A stretch of DNA of 64,000 bases from contig JAHEAR010000002.1 of the NCBI GenBank assembly GCA_024642665.1, positions 8,689-72,688 of the forward strand. The letters run 5' to 3'. Below the pieces are notes generated by a model. The model saw only the letters and a program-made list of their open reading frames with translations. It searched no databases and was not told the DNA's origin. Below, piece after piece: positions 10,179 through 20,266 of the stretch; the stretch's first letter is position 1, and each line of letters opens with the position of its first letter. Origin of the DNA: Bacteroidota bacterium (GTDB lineage: Bacteria; Bacteroidota; Bacteroidia; Chitinophagales; Saprospiraceae). Both the position numbers and the translations under genes were made by a program.

Positions 10179-11099
10179 TCACCTCTCACCCCTTGGAATA
10201 AACCTCCCTACCTTCTTTTGATACGCCTTGTATTCCGGATATTTCTCCGCAGAAATGGCTTCACTGAAATCAGAACTTCCCTGAAACAGAATCACCAGTA
10301 ACAAACACCCTGCAATAGACCAGTTGATCCATGCACCTGTGGCTGCAACACTATATACGTAGATACAAATCCAAATCGATTGCTCCGCCAGATAATTTGG
10401 ATGTCTCATTTTTCCCCACAAACCTTTTCTGTTAAAACCGGCGGCATAATCTCCTTCAAGCTTTTCACCTGCTTTGATCTTTCTGTGCTTTTCATTTTGA
10501 AATACCCACTGTTGCTGATCAGCAATGGTCTCCAGCGCGATAAAAAACAATATGCCTCCTGTCGCCAGGTAATCCAGCCAGCCTAATGGTGTGTCAGTTC
10601 CCTTTAAAGCCACCAGCAGCGGCAGGGTGATGAGTAATAGCAAGCCATTCTGATAGAATGAGATGAAGAAGAGATTAAAAAGAAACCATCTCAACTTTCC
10701 TTTTAATTCGGGTTTTTCTCTCAGCACCGCCCATCGATAATCTTCTTCCCCTGTCCAGAATTTCCAGGAGTAGGCCCCTCTTCTGGAAAAATTATAGGTC
10801 AGTCGAAGGCCCCACAAAGTCACTAAGATGGCAGCGATCACAATGCGACTATTCATCTCACTGTCGATCGCAATAACCCACGCATAGACGATAGGAATGA
10901 GACTCCATATTTTATCAACCTGACTGTAATTACCTGATATCTCACTGATCAGAAAACACGCAGTGGCTACACCCAGATAAATATAAAGACATGTCCACAG
11001 CGTGATGTATTGATCAAAACTCAATGGCTCATCGAAATAATAGGTGATCACAGGAACCAGAATAAAGGTGACAATGAGAATGGAGATGGTCTTGAGCAT
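10179..11099 (-). CDS. DUF1295 family membrane protein (steroid 5-alpha reductase / isoprenylcysteine methyltransferase-like)
   Basis: 306 aa, multiple TM segments; GLWGKMRHPNYLAEQSIWICIY and YPEYKAYQKKVGRFIP typical of the family. Confidence 0.85.
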   Translation of the reverse strand: MLKTISILIVTFILVPVITYYFDEPLSFDQYITLWTCLYIYLGVATACFLISEISGNYSQVDKIWSLIPIVYAWVIAIDSEMNSRIVIAAILVTLWGLRLTYNFSRRGAYSWKFWTGEEDYRWAVLREKPELKGKLRWFLFNLFFISFYQNGLLLLITLPLLVALKGTDTPLGWLDYLATGGILFFIALETIADQQQWVFQNEKHRKIKAGEKLEGDYAAGFNRKGLWGKMRHPNYLAEQSIWICIYVYSVAATGAWINWSIAGCLLLVILFQGSSDFSEAISAEKYPEYKAYQKKVGRFIPRGER

Positions 11100-11170
11100 A
11101 GTCGATTACGTTTTTCGAATGGAAAACTAAAGAAAAAGAATCAAAAAGACATTTTGGTAATCTTCAAAAG

Positions 11171-11206
11171 AAAAGCCCTGTCAAATCTTTCATCTGACAG
11201 GGCTTT
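11171..11206. terminator. Bidirectional rho-independent terminator
   Basis: aaagccctgtca...tgacagggcttt perfect 12-bp stem. Confidence 0.75.
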
Positions 11207-11239
11207 GATCGTTATATGCTGTAAACAGCATTGTATGCT

Positions 11240-12745
11240 TTAATCAATGATCAGCATTCGTTCAACAAGTCTTCCGTGGGAAGAATGAAGTATGATAAAG
11301 TATAAGCCTGCCGTCAGATCAGAGGTGGCTATCTCATGTTGTGAAATACCTGCTGTAATATTCACTTGCTGACTGGACAATCGCTGTCCGGTAGCACTGG
11401 TCAATTCGATAACTGCATCAAAATCTTTCGTTGAAGAAAGCGCAAGAGTTGCTTTTCCAAGTCCTCTGACCGGATTTGGGCTTAAGGTATAACCGGTTAT
11501 TTCTCTGATGTCATTGACGGCAGTACCGGTAGAAGCTTTGAAGCTTTGTGTTGCACTGTATCCTGCATCCGTTTGTGATTCGTTATAAGGCCACACCTTC
11601 CAGTAGTACGTAACGTCTTCTGACAAGGCATCGGTGATCAGATATTCTGATGAAGTGACGATAGCTTTCTTTGGATTGAACGTGAATGACATAAAGCGAT
11701 CATAGATCACAAGGTATTTATTGGCACCCGGCGTATCTTCCCAATCAAGCAATATATTTGAAAATCCACCGGCATCTTCCCCGTTAATGGGGCTAATATA
11801 ATTGACCGGATCCGTCACAGGTGTTGTGTTAGGAATAACCCCGGTGCGAATATAGGACCGTTTGAACGTGAAGAAATCTGTATTGATTAAATTTTTCTGG
11901 GTAGGTGAAAACTGATAGGTTGCACAATTAGTATAATAACTCATGAAGTTATTAGTCATGGGCTTGATCACCTCACCATTGATGTCTTTCACAGAATTAT
12001 TTTCTGCACAATCATTCTGCCAGAATAAACCAAGGTTATAATCCTCCGGGGTATCACAGATATGATCACCGGCAGTGTTACAGTTGGAACGATCGTGAAG
12101 TTCAATCAAGGAAGATCCACCGCCGCCGTCGCATGGAATGGTGAAGGTTACCTCTACCGGATTAGTATAGGGCGGAATATTGAATGGATTACAATCCCAT
12201 CCTGAGAAAGGATGCGCCAGGCTAAAAAAGTGACCTGCTTCATGGGCAAGGGTTGATGAAACACCATTAATCTGTCCTTTTCGGGATACCAGCCAGTCTT
12301 CCTGCGGATCGTAATACGCCAGTGTCTGACCAGGTCCGGTTGATTCGATACTATTGACCACGAAGACATTGATGGAGTTATTATCCTTTCTTAATCGCAT
12401 TTGGGTATTGGCAGCGAAGGAGCGAGGGCTGTCGTACACGGCATCATTATCAAAGTAGTTGAAGCGATCGATATAAAATAAAGCTTCCTGATCGCCATAC
12501 TGCGCATTGATATTGGCTACCTGGCTGAGGATGGCTTCCTCTGTGACCCGACCTGAACCGGCATCATTGGCTACCAGGTGAAAAGTCATAGGAATGTACT
12601 TCTGAACACCCCGTTGAACCTCAACCATAGTCTTTTTATTGGCATCTGTACGCTCTAACAATGGGGCCTGAGGGGTACCGCAAGGCTGGGCTACTACCGT
12701 AAATACAATAAAAATACCGGCAGCGGCAAGTAATGATTTTAACAT
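11240..12745 (-). CDS. Secreted M43-family (pappalysin-like) zinc metalloprotease with T9SS type A sorting domain
   Basis: 501 aa; HEAGHFFSLAHPF (HExxHxxxxxH), DHICDTPEDY, NNFMSYY; C-terminus LSPNPVRGLGKATLAL...GLYFIILHSSHGRLVERMLI. Confidence 0.85.
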   Translation of the reverse strand: MLKSLLAAAGIFIVFTVVAQPCGTPQAPLLERTDANKKTMVEVQRGVQKYIPMTFHLVANDAGSGRVTEEAILSQVANINAQYGDQEALFYIDRFNYFDNDAVYDSPRSFAANTQMRLRKDNNSINVFVVNSIESTGPGQTLAYYDPQEDWLVSRKGQINGVSSTLAHEAGHFFSLAHPFSGWDCNPFNIPPYTNPVEVTFTIPCDGGGGSSLIELHDRSNCNTAGDHICDTPEDYNLGLFWQNDCAENNSVKDINGEVIKPMTNNFMSYYTNCATYQFSPTQKNLINTDFFTFKRSYIRTGVIPNTTPVTDPVNYISPINGEDAGGFSNILLDWEDTPGANKYLVIYDRFMSFTFNPKKAIVTSSEYLITDALSEDVTYYWKVWPYNESQTDAGYSATQSFKASTGTAVNDIREITGYTLSPNPVRGLGKATLALSSTKDFDAVIELTSATGQRLSSQQVNITAGISQHEIATSDLTAGLYFIILHSSHGRLVERMLIID

Positions 12746-12870
12746 ATAGTCTAAATTTTAATTAATATGCAAAGATAACAATCTATTGGTCCTCAGGATT
12801 CCATAAGAAGTAGAAATCTTATTAGTTTTGCCGACATATTCATGTTTTACAAATCATTCAACCAATAAAT

Positions 12871-13806
12871 ATGTCAAAAGTTACTGTTGTAGGAGCCGGA
12901 AATGTAGGAGCCACCGTGGCTAATGTGTTAGCACACCAGAATATTGCCAATGAAATCGTTCTGTTGGATCTTATGGGCGATATGGCCAAAGGAAAAGCCC
13001 TGGATACCTGGCAACAGGCGCCAATTGACGAATATTCCACCAGAATCAATGGAACAGGAGATTATGCCGAAACGGCAAATTCAGATATTGTTGTGATCAC
13101 CGCCGGTGTGCCCAGAAAGCCCGGAATGACCAGAGATGATCTGATTTCCACCAATGCAAAAATTGTTTCTTCCGTGACACGGTCACTGCTCGAGCATAGC
13201 CCTAAGGCCATCATCATTGTGGTGTCGAATCCATTGGATGTGATGACTTATGCTGCGCATGAAGTGTCAGGTCATCCGGCCGGTAAAGTGATCGGAATGG
13301 CCGGCGTGCTTGATACCGCCAGATACCGTGCTTTTCTGGCTGAAGCACTTGATGTGTCACCACGAGATATTCAGGCTATGTTACTTGGTGGTCATGGGGA
13401 TACCATGGTACCACTACCACGCTATACAACGGTAGCCGGTATTCCTGTCACGGAAATGATCGATTCTGACAAACTTGACGCTATTGTTGATCGGACAAAA
13501 AAAGGCGGTGGTGAATTAGTGCAATTGATGGGAACTTCTGCATGGTACGCCCCGGGAGCTGCTGCTGCCCAGATGGTGGCTTCCATATTGCGCGATGAGA
13601 AACGCATTTTCCCATGTTGTATCAAACTGGAAGGCCAGTACGGATTGAATGATGTTTACCTTGGAGTGCCTGTTAAACTTGGAAAAAATGGCGTAGAGGA
13701 AGTGCTCGAATTAAAACTTTCTGCGGATGAAATGGCCCTTTTACATACGTCCAGTGGTCACGTGAAGGAAGTAATGAGTGCCTATGATAAAATGGGTTTA
13801 AGCTAA
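12871..13806 (+). CDS. mdh: Malate dehydrogenase
   Basis: 311 aa; KVTVVGAGNVGATVANVLA, VITAGVPRKPGMTRDDL, VSNPLDVMTY, LLGGHGDTMVPL. Confidence 0.97.
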   Translation: MSKVTVVGAGNVGATVANVLAHQNIANEIVLLDLMGDMAKGKALDTWQQAPIDEYSTRINGTGDYAETANSDIVVITAGVPRKPGMTRDDLISTNAKIVSSVTRSLLEHSPKAIIIVVSNPLDVMTYAAHEVSGHPAGKVIGMAGVLDTARYRAFLAEALDVSPRDIQAMLLGGHGDTMVPLPRYTTVAGIPVTEMIDSDKLDAIVDRTKKGGGELVQLMGTSAWYAPGAAAAQMVASILRDEKRIFPCCIKLEGQYGLNDVYLGVPVKLGKNGVEEVLELKLSADEMALLHTSSGHVKEVMSAYDKMGLS

Positions 13807-13815
13807 TATAACCGT

Positions 13816-14346
13816 TTGGAAAAACTTCACTTTTTAAAGCAAACACATACTCAAAGAGGAGAAAATCTTTGGGATATCTCACATCACAGACCTGTTTTAC
13901 TGGTCTTCCTAAGGCATTTTGGTTGCGTATTCTGCAAAGAAGCCATGACCGATCTGGGTAATATCACGGATGAGATTGAAGCCTTAAATGCCAAGTTAGT
14001 CCTGGTACATCTGGCGGATCCCACGACGGCAGAATCCTTTTTCTCCAAATACAATTTGCACAATGTAGATTATATCACCGACCCGGACGGTATTGTTTAT
14101 CAGCAATTCGGTCTCCTGAAAGCATCAATGAAAGAACTGATGGGTCTGAAGGTATGGCTGAGAACTTTTCAGCAAGGAGTCATCAAAGGACACGGCTTAA
14201 ACAGTCATCTGATAGGTGATGGATTTCAATTGCCAGGAGCCTTTCAGCTATACGAAGGCGAAATTAAAGAGAAATTTATTCATGTGACGATTGCTGATAA
14301 GCCTGATTATCTGAAACTGGCAGATTGTGCGGATTGCATTCGATAA
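13816..14346 (+). CDS. Peroxiredoxin-like family protein (AhpC/TSA-2 / SelL-like)
   Basis: 176 aa with TTG start; RPVLLVFLRHFGCVFCKEAMTDL CxxC active-site region. Confidence 0.75.
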   Translation: MEKLHFLKQTHTQRGENLWDISHHRPVLLVFLRHFGCVFCKEAMTDLGNITDEIEALNAKLVLVHLADPTTAESFFSKYNLHNVDYITDPDGIVYQQFGLLKASMKELMGLKVWLRTFQQGVIKGHGLNSHLIGDGFQLPGAFQLYEGEIKEKFIHVTIADKPDYLKLADCADCIR

Positions 14347-14402
14347 TGCAAAAAGGTTAAACAATAGCGCCAGTAATTTGTCATTCAAGTATACCTATAG
14401 CC

Positions 14403-15497
14403 ATGGAAATCGATAATAATAAGATAGTCAATGCACTCAGCACTGTAAAAGATCCGGCGACCGGCCAGGATATCATCAGCAGAAGAATGATTTCTGAGCT
14501 GCAAATCAAAGGCGATCAGGTGCAGTTTCATCTGGCTACGGCTGATTTACCTGAAGCACAAAAATCAAGTTTAAATTTTGCCTGCATGGAAGCCATACAG
14601 GCTGTTTATCCGGAAGCTAACGTTCATATACATATGCAACGTCCAGATCATGCCGGAGGAAAAGAAAGCCCGTTACCGCACGTTAAAAACATTATAGCAG
14701 TAGGATCCGGAAAAGGAGGCGTTGGAAAAAGCACCATCGCAGTCAATCTTGCACTTGGTCTTCAGAAGCTTGGCTATAAAGTAGGATTGCTGGATGCAGA
14801 TTTATATGGTCCTTCTGCCCCCACCATGCTTGGGCTGCAAGGCGAAAAGCCAAAAGTACAGGTAGTCCACGGAAGTCATAAAATAGTTCCGTTGGAAGCT
14901 TATGGATTGCCGGTGATGTCTATTGGCTTTGTCGTTGAACCTGAACAAGCCGTGGTCTTACGGGGTCCAAGGCTGGCGGGGATTATCAAGCAATTTCTAG
15001 GGGATACAATGTGGCCTGCACTGGATTATCTGATTATCGATCTTCCTCCCGGCACAGGAGACATCCAACTCACACTTGTGCAAACGGTTCCATTGACCGG
15101 GGCTGTGATGGTGACCACACCCCAGGAATTGGCAATGATTGATGCCGTCAAGGCAATGAATATGTTTATGCTGGACTCACTCAATGTCCCGATTCTGGGT
15201 GTCGTCGAGAACATGGCATGGTTTACACCTGCAGAATTACCCGATAATAAATACTTCCTCTTTGGTGAAGGGGGCGGCGCTAAACTGGCAGCGTTAGGAA
15301 ATACAAAACTGCTGGCTCAGATACCGTTGGTGCAGTCCGTTCGTGAAGGAGGAGATACAGGGAAGCCGGTGGTACTGCAAAATGAGGCCGGAATCCTGCA
15401 GGATCGATTCATGGATCTTGCTAGATCACTTCACGAACAAACACAAAAACGAAATCAAGCCGGGGCTCCTACACGTATTGTAGAAATGAAAGAATGA
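14403..15497 (+). CDS. mrp: Mrp/NBP35 family Fe-S carrier P-loop ATPase (MIP18/DUF59 + ParA-like)
   Basis: 364 aa; IIAVGSGKGGVGKSTIAVNLALGLQKLGYKVGLLDADLYGPSAPTMLG; LIIDLPPGTGDIQLTLVQ. Confidence 0.95.
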   Translation: MEIDNNKIVNALSTVKDPATGQDIISRRMISELQIKGDQVQFHLATADLPEAQKSSLNFACMEAIQAVYPEANVHIHMQRPDHAGGKESPLPHVKNIIAVGSGKGGVGKSTIAVNLALGLQKLGYKVGLLDADLYGPSAPTMLGLQGEKPKVQVVHGSHKIVPLEAYGLPVMSIGFVVEPEQAVVLRGPRLAGIIKQFLGDTMWPALDYLIIDLPPGTGDIQLTLVQTVPLTGAVMVTTPQELAMIDAVKAMNMFMLDSLNVPILGVVENMAWFTPAELPDNKYFLFGEGGGAKLAALGNTKLLAQIPLVQSVREGGDTGKPVVLQNEAGILQDRFMDLARSLHEQTQKRNQAGAPTRIVEMKE

Positions 15498-15554
15498 CAT
15501 TTAAACCAAAGAACTGCCGGTTGTTCATAAAGAAAGGCTAATTTTACACGCTAC

Positions 15555-15815
15555 ATGTCAGATCAGGAAAAAACACAACTCATTCATCAAATTGAAATTG
15601 CGTTAGATGATATCCGACCACATCTCGCAGTTGATGGAGGAAATGTTAGCGTGGTGGATGTGACTGAAGATTTGGTGGTTCATGTGAAATGGCTGGGAGC
15701 TTGCGAGAGTTGCTCCATGTCCGCTATGACCATGAAGGCCGGTGTCGAACAAACCATTAAATCACGACTACCCCAGATTCAATCCGTAGAAGCAATTAAT
15801 TCGATTCATGCCTGA
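15555..15815 (+). CDS. NifU C-terminal domain protein (Fe-S scaffold)
   Basis: 86 aa; DIRPHLAVDGGNVSVVDV...WLGACESCSMSAMTMKAGVEQTIK. Confidence 0.92.
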   Translation: MSDQEKTQLIHQIEIALDDIRPHLAVDGGNVSVVDVTEDLVVHVKWLGACESCSMSAMTMKAGVEQTIKSRLPQIQSVEAINSIHA

Positions 15816-16632
15816 AACGCTTAAGGACAAAGCATTCCTTATCCAAAGAATTAAAGAGGTTAACTCTCTTCTCTGCATCGGACTTGATACTGCCGTCTCA
15901 AAACTCCCCATTTCCGTCCATCAGGATGTACTCACGTTTAACAAAGCAATTATCGATGCGACCCGCGAGGAATGTATCGCTTACAAACCAAATTTTGCTT
16001 TTTACGAAGCGCTGGGACCGAAAGGATGGGAACTTTTGCAGCATACGATCGAATACATAGGCGATCAACATTTGATCATCGCGGATGCAAAGCGCGGGGA
16101 TATAGGCAATACCTCTGCGATGTATGCCAAAGCGATTTTTGATGAGATGGGTTGTGATGCGATCACCGTCAATCCGTATATGGGAGAAGATTGTGTAAGT
16201 CCCTTTTACAAAGTTGGAAAATGGGTGATCATACTTGCGCTGACGTCCAATCAGGGAAGCCATGATTTTCAGAAACAGACATTACATAACGGATCAAAGC
16301 TTTATCAGGAAGTAATGCAAACGACAGCCGCCTGGGGAAGTGCCAATGATACGATGTATGTTTTAGGGGCAACACATCCATCTGAAGTCGAAGCTTGTCG
16401 CAAAACATTTCCGGATCACTTTTTTCTGATTCCGGGTATTGGGGCTCAGGGAGGCGATTTGGATGCCATTTGTGAAGCAGGCATGAATGCAGAAGGGGGC
16501 TTATTGATCAATGCTTCCCGAAGTATTCTGTATGCCGATAGTGGGGTTGATTTCGCAAAAGCAGCCCAAAAAGAAGCTTCCAGAATGAATGCCCTAATCA
16601 GGCCTCACCTCCAAAGAGTAGGATTGATATAA
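15808..16632 (+). CDS. pyrF: Orotidine-5'-phosphate decarboxylase (type 2)
   Basis: 274 aa; LLCIGLDT, IADAKRGDIGNTSAMYA, VNPYMGEDCV, FLIPGIGAQGGD. Confidence 0.95.
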   Translation: MPETLKDKAFLIQRIKEVNSLLCIGLDTAVSKLPISVHQDVLTFNKAIIDATREECIAYKPNFAFYEALGPKGWELLQHTIEYIGDQHLIIADAKRGDIGNTSAMYAKAIFDEMGCDAITVNPYMGEDCVSPFYKVGKWVIILALTSNQGSHDFQKQTLHNGSKLYQEVMQTTAAWGSANDTMYVLGATHPSEVEACRKTFPDHFFLIPGIGAQGGDLDAICEAGMNAEGGLLINASRSILYADSGVDFAKAAQKEASRMNALIRPHLQRVGLI

Positions 16633-16636
16633 CCAA

Positions 16637-18085
16637 TTACCTCTTTTCCCTGACCTGAATCGTATAGCCTAAATCGCTCCATTGGCGCATCGTGTCAATG
16701 CTAAATTGATTTTGAATCTCCTCGAGATACGGTGACTGACTGATGATGATTTCATCTCCTATGCTGACCTCATTTACCTGATGGAGCACCGGTACGTTGA
16801 TGTGTTTATTTTTCAAAACTACTTTGCGGTAAAAGTCTACTTGTAATTGATGTTCAGGGGTTTCTACAGCCATAAATACTTTTGTGTTTGTGGAGATATT
16901 CGCCTGTCGCAAAATCGCTCCCTCATTTTCAAAAGGATGGCGTGGATTAATATCATGTTGGATGAAAACTAATTTTCTGCCAAGCACTAGGGCAATCGGT
17001 ATCAGTAAAAGTGATTTCCATCGGGAAGGTAATGCTAAAGCAAAATGGCCTGCAACCACACCCGTCACCAATGCAAAAAATGGGTAGGCAGGCGCATCAT
17101 ACCATTCCAATTTAACGGCAGGAATCGTAATAATCAGCATATAGCCTAAACCCAATAGTATCCATCGCAAAAGGTGGTTACGAACCAGTACATCTTTCAA
17201 TCCAAAGAGTGAAAACACAATAGCGGCAACCAACAAATAGACCCATGGTGTAAAAGTCTTTAAGGTGATAAAATTTGCAAAATAATATGAAGCCGGATGT
17301 TCATGCCAGGGCATTATGTTTTTGGCAATTCGCAAATACTCTGACCCCCATGTCAGACTAAGATATCCGGGTTGTAATTGTTCTCTGAGGAGATAGTATA
17401 GCAGACCTACACCAATTGATAGAACAACCCCTGCTATAAATTTCATTCTGAGCAGCACTGCTCGCACAGGGGATAACAACCAAATCACTCCGAGTGGTGC
17501 CATCATCATCCACCCGGCTATTGATTTTGAATAAAATGCTGCAATAAAAGCCAAAAAGAAAAACAGCATATGTTTTCCGGACCAACGTTTTGCATGTATC
17601 GCATCCAGAACAATGAAACAATACGCCGTAACAAAAAAAGTCATGACGGCATCCAGATCACCCGTTCTACTAATGTGATGCCGGATAAAACCTTCATGTC
17701 CGACAAAACAAATCATCACCAGCACGCGGGTCCAAGAATCAAATCCCCAGCGTTTTAATCCGGCTTGAAACATCCATAGAATTCCGATGACCGAAAGCGC
17801 ACTCGGCAATCGAACCGCCCATTCAGCAGAAGGGAGCAGAAATAAAAACACGGCCTGCATCCAAAGTACCAACGGGGGCTTTGTATTGTAATCACCGTGT
17901 ACCGGCACCAGCCAGGAAGAACCATTGGCGATATCAAAGGAAGCATTGGTGTAAACGGCTTCGTCCCATATATAAATTGCCGGTGTCCCCAGCAAATAAA
18001 AAGCAGGAATAGCACACACAAGAATGGTTGCCCAGTCAGTAAGACTTAAATCAAATCGCGGGATAATTTTTTTTATGCTAAGCAT
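16637..18085 (-). CDS. Glycosyltransferase family 39 (ArnT/PMT-like) membrane protein
   Basis: About 480 aa from MLSIKKIIPRFDLS; the listed ORF starts at 18151 but the internal ATG avoids a long overlap with the upstream gene. YIWDEAVYTNASFDIANGSSWLVPVHGDYNTKPPLVLWMQA. Confidence 0.85.
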   Translation of the reverse strand: MLSIKKIIPRFDLSLTDWATILVCAIPAFYLLGTPAIYIWDEAVYTNASFDIANGSSWLVPVHGDYNTKPPLVLWMQAVFLFLLPSAEWAVRLPSALSVIGILWMFQAGLKRWGFDSWTRVLVMICFVGHEGFIRHHISRTGDLDAVMTFFVTAYCFIVLDAIHAKRWSGKHMLFFFLAFIAAFYSKSIAGWMMMAPLGVIWLLSPVRAVLLRMKFIAGVVLSIGVGLLYYLLREQLQPGYLSLTWGSEYLRIAKNIMPWHEHPASYYFANFITLKTFTPWVYLLVAAIVFSLFGLKDVLVRNHLLRWILLGLGYMLIITIPAVKLEWYDAPAYPFFALVTGVVAGHFALALPSRWKSLLLIPIALVLGRKLVFIQHDINPRHPFENEGAILRQANISTNTKVFMAVETPEHQLQVDFYRKVVLKNKHINVPVLHQVNEVSIGDEIIISQSPYLEEIQNQFSIDTMRQWSDLGYTIQVREKR

Positions 18086-19046
18086 CACAAATCCGTTGGT
18101 GAATGTCTTCAGCAATATTACCTCCACAAAGTACGATGACCACTTGGTCATTAAATGAATGAACAGCGTCTTTCTTAGCAGCTGCCATCGCTACACCGGC
18201 AGCTCCTTCAATGATCATTTGATGTTTTTCCCACGTATATCGAATCGCTAGTTCAATTTCTTTTTCATCCACAAGGATAAATCGATCTATGTATTTTTCA
18301 CATATACCAAAGGTGATACTGTCTTCCTCCAATGGTCCGGCGGAGCCATCCGAAAGCGTTGGTTCAGCATTTGGCGCAGAAACTACGTGACCCGCTTTTA
18401 CACTGAGCGACATCTCCGGCGAATTGGTCGGTTGACAAGCTATAATTTCAGTTTTTGGTGAATTTATTTTGAACCAACTGGCGATTCCGGAAATGAGTCC
18501 GCCACCTCCGACAGTGATGTAAATCCTGGTGATATCTTTTAACTTCTCTGTGATTTCAAGGCCAATGGTTCCCTGACCGGAGATAACATCAATATCATTG
18601 TATGGACTTACCCATGTAAGATTTTGTTCTGAAGCATATTTTTTTCCGGCTAATTCTGCCGACAACGAATCGCCTTTCACCAATTGAAGATCAACGCCAA
18701 GCTCATTGAGCAGTTTTATTTTCTTTCGGGAGGTGGTTTCAGGAATATAAATTCTGGCGCGGAGATCGTATAAAGCTGCTGCATTTGCGATACCAAGACC
18801 ATGATTACCCGTAGAAGCTGTGACGATGGACTGACCGGAAGAAATCAAACTAAGTTTGGCAAGTGCCCCTCGCCATTTAAAGGAACCTGTTTTCTGTTTG
18901 TTTTCACATTTCAACCAACACTGTAAATCTTCATCGAACAGAAGTGGTGTGGAAATGAGCTGAGAAGAAATTCGGTGAAAAGCTTGCGTTATAAGCGCCG
19001 CGATATGGTCAGGGGATGTATTGACGACTACATGATTTTCCACCAA
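18078..19046 (-). CDS. Threonine/serine dehydratase-like PLP-dependent enzyme
   Basis: 322 aa; CENKQKTGSFKWRGALAKL (PLP Lys), TASTGNHGLGIANAA, VGGGGLISGIA. Confidence 0.88.
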   Translation of the reverse strand: MVENHVVVNTSPDHIAALITQAFHRISSQLISTPLLFDEDLQCWLKCENKQKTGSFKWRGALAKLSLISSGQSIVTASTGNHGLGIANAAALYDLRARIYIPETTSRKKIKLLNELGVDLQLVKGDSLSAELAGKKYASEQNLTWVSPYNDIDVISGQGTIGLEITEKLKDITRIYITVGGGGLISGIASWFKINSPKTEIIACQPTNSPEMSLSVKAGHVVSAPNAEPTLSDGSAGPLEEDSITFGICEKYIDRFILVDEKEIELAIRYTWEKHQMIIEGAAGVAMAAAKKDAVHSFNDQVVIVLCGGNIAEDIHQRICDA

Positions 19047-19054
19047 TCCTTAGC

Positions 19055-20230
19055 TTAAGATGGCACCTGAATGCCACTGGCTAAAATCCCTTCCAGTTTT
19101 TCGATGGTAAAATCTATTTCGTCTTTCGTATTAGAATGGCATAAAGAGAAGCGCACCGTTTTGCGATCTGCAGGATGCCCAATCGCTTCCATCACGTGTG
19201 ATTGCGTTTCGGCACCTGAACTACAGGCACTCCCGCCACTCACACTGATGCCGGCAATATCCAGAGACATAATCATCAAATCCGCATGTGGTCCCGGTGG
19301 AAAGGAAACACTTAGGACAGAGTATAAAGATTTTGACGGATGACCATTAAATTGTGCATCAGGACAAATCTCTTTGATGCGCTCTTTCATATAGGATTTT
19401 AAATCACTGATATAATTAAGATCTTTTTCAAATTCATCTGTGGCCAATTGCAAAGCTTTAGCGAAACCGACGATCCCGGCAATATTCTCAGTTCCTGCAC
19501 GCATATTGCGTTCCTGTGCGCCACCATCGATATAGGGATGTATATGGCAGCGACTATTGATATAAATAAATCCAACCCCCTTAGGTCCCTGAAATTTATG
19601 TGCTGCTCCGGAGATAAAATCAATCGGTGTTTCCTGAACATTGACAGGATAATGACCAATCGTTTGAACAGTATCGGCATGATGATAGGCCCCATATTTT
19701 TTGCATAAGGCTGAAACCGCGGCGAGATCTATCATAGAACCTATTTCATTATTGGCATGCATCAAGGTGACCAGTGTTGGTGATTCGGAAGCAGCTAATA
19801 ATTCTTCCAAATGATTCAGGTCGGGCAAGGCATATTGATCAAGACGGACGTAATCTATTTTTGCCAGATGCATGGAATCTATATACTCAACAGAATGTTT
19901 GACGCAATGATGCTCTGCCGGAGATGAGATGATCCTTTTGACACCAAGATCGCGCACAGCGCATTTGATGGCCATATTATTTGACTCTGTACCACCGGAA
20001 GTGAAAAAAATTTCTCCTGTCGAAGCACCAATGATATTAGCCACTGTCTTTCGGGCAGCTTCAATGGCTGCTCTTGTTTTTCGGCCTTCCTGATGTATCG
20101 AAGAGGGATTGCCATAACTTTCGGTCAGGTAGGGCATCATCGCCTCTAAAACCTCCGGCCTGAGTGGGGTCGTAGCGGCATTGTCAAAATAAACTCTCCG
20201 TTGCATCATAATAGGTCGATTTGAAGGCAC
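19055..20230 (-). CDS. Cysteine desulfurase (NifS/IscS family)
   Basis: 391 aa; RVYFDNAATTPLRPEVLEAMMPY, HANNEIGSMIDL, SGAAHKFQGPKGVGFIYI, SGGSACSSGAE. Confidence 0.95.
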   Translation of the reverse strand: MPSNRPIMMQRRVYFDNAATTPLRPEVLEAMMPYLTESYGNPSSIHQEGRKTRAAIEAARKTVANIIGASTGEIFFTSGGTESNNMAIKCAVRDLGVKRIISSPAEHHCVKHSVEYIDSMHLAKIDYVRLDQYALPDLNHLEELLAASESPTLVTLMHANNEIGSMIDLAAVSALCKKYGAYHHADTVQTIGHYPVNVQETPIDFISGAAHKFQGPKGVGFIYINSRCHIHPYIDGGAQERNMRAGTENIAGIVGFAKALQLATDEFEKDLNYISDLKSYMKERIKEICPDAQFNGHPSKSLYSVLSVSFPPGPHADLMIMSLDIAGISVSGGSACSSGAETQSHVMEAIGHPADRKTVRFSLCHSNTKDEIDFTIEKLEGILASGIQVPS

Positions 20231-20266
20231 AATTTAAGGAAGAAATAGCAGTTTTCAGAAATGCCG

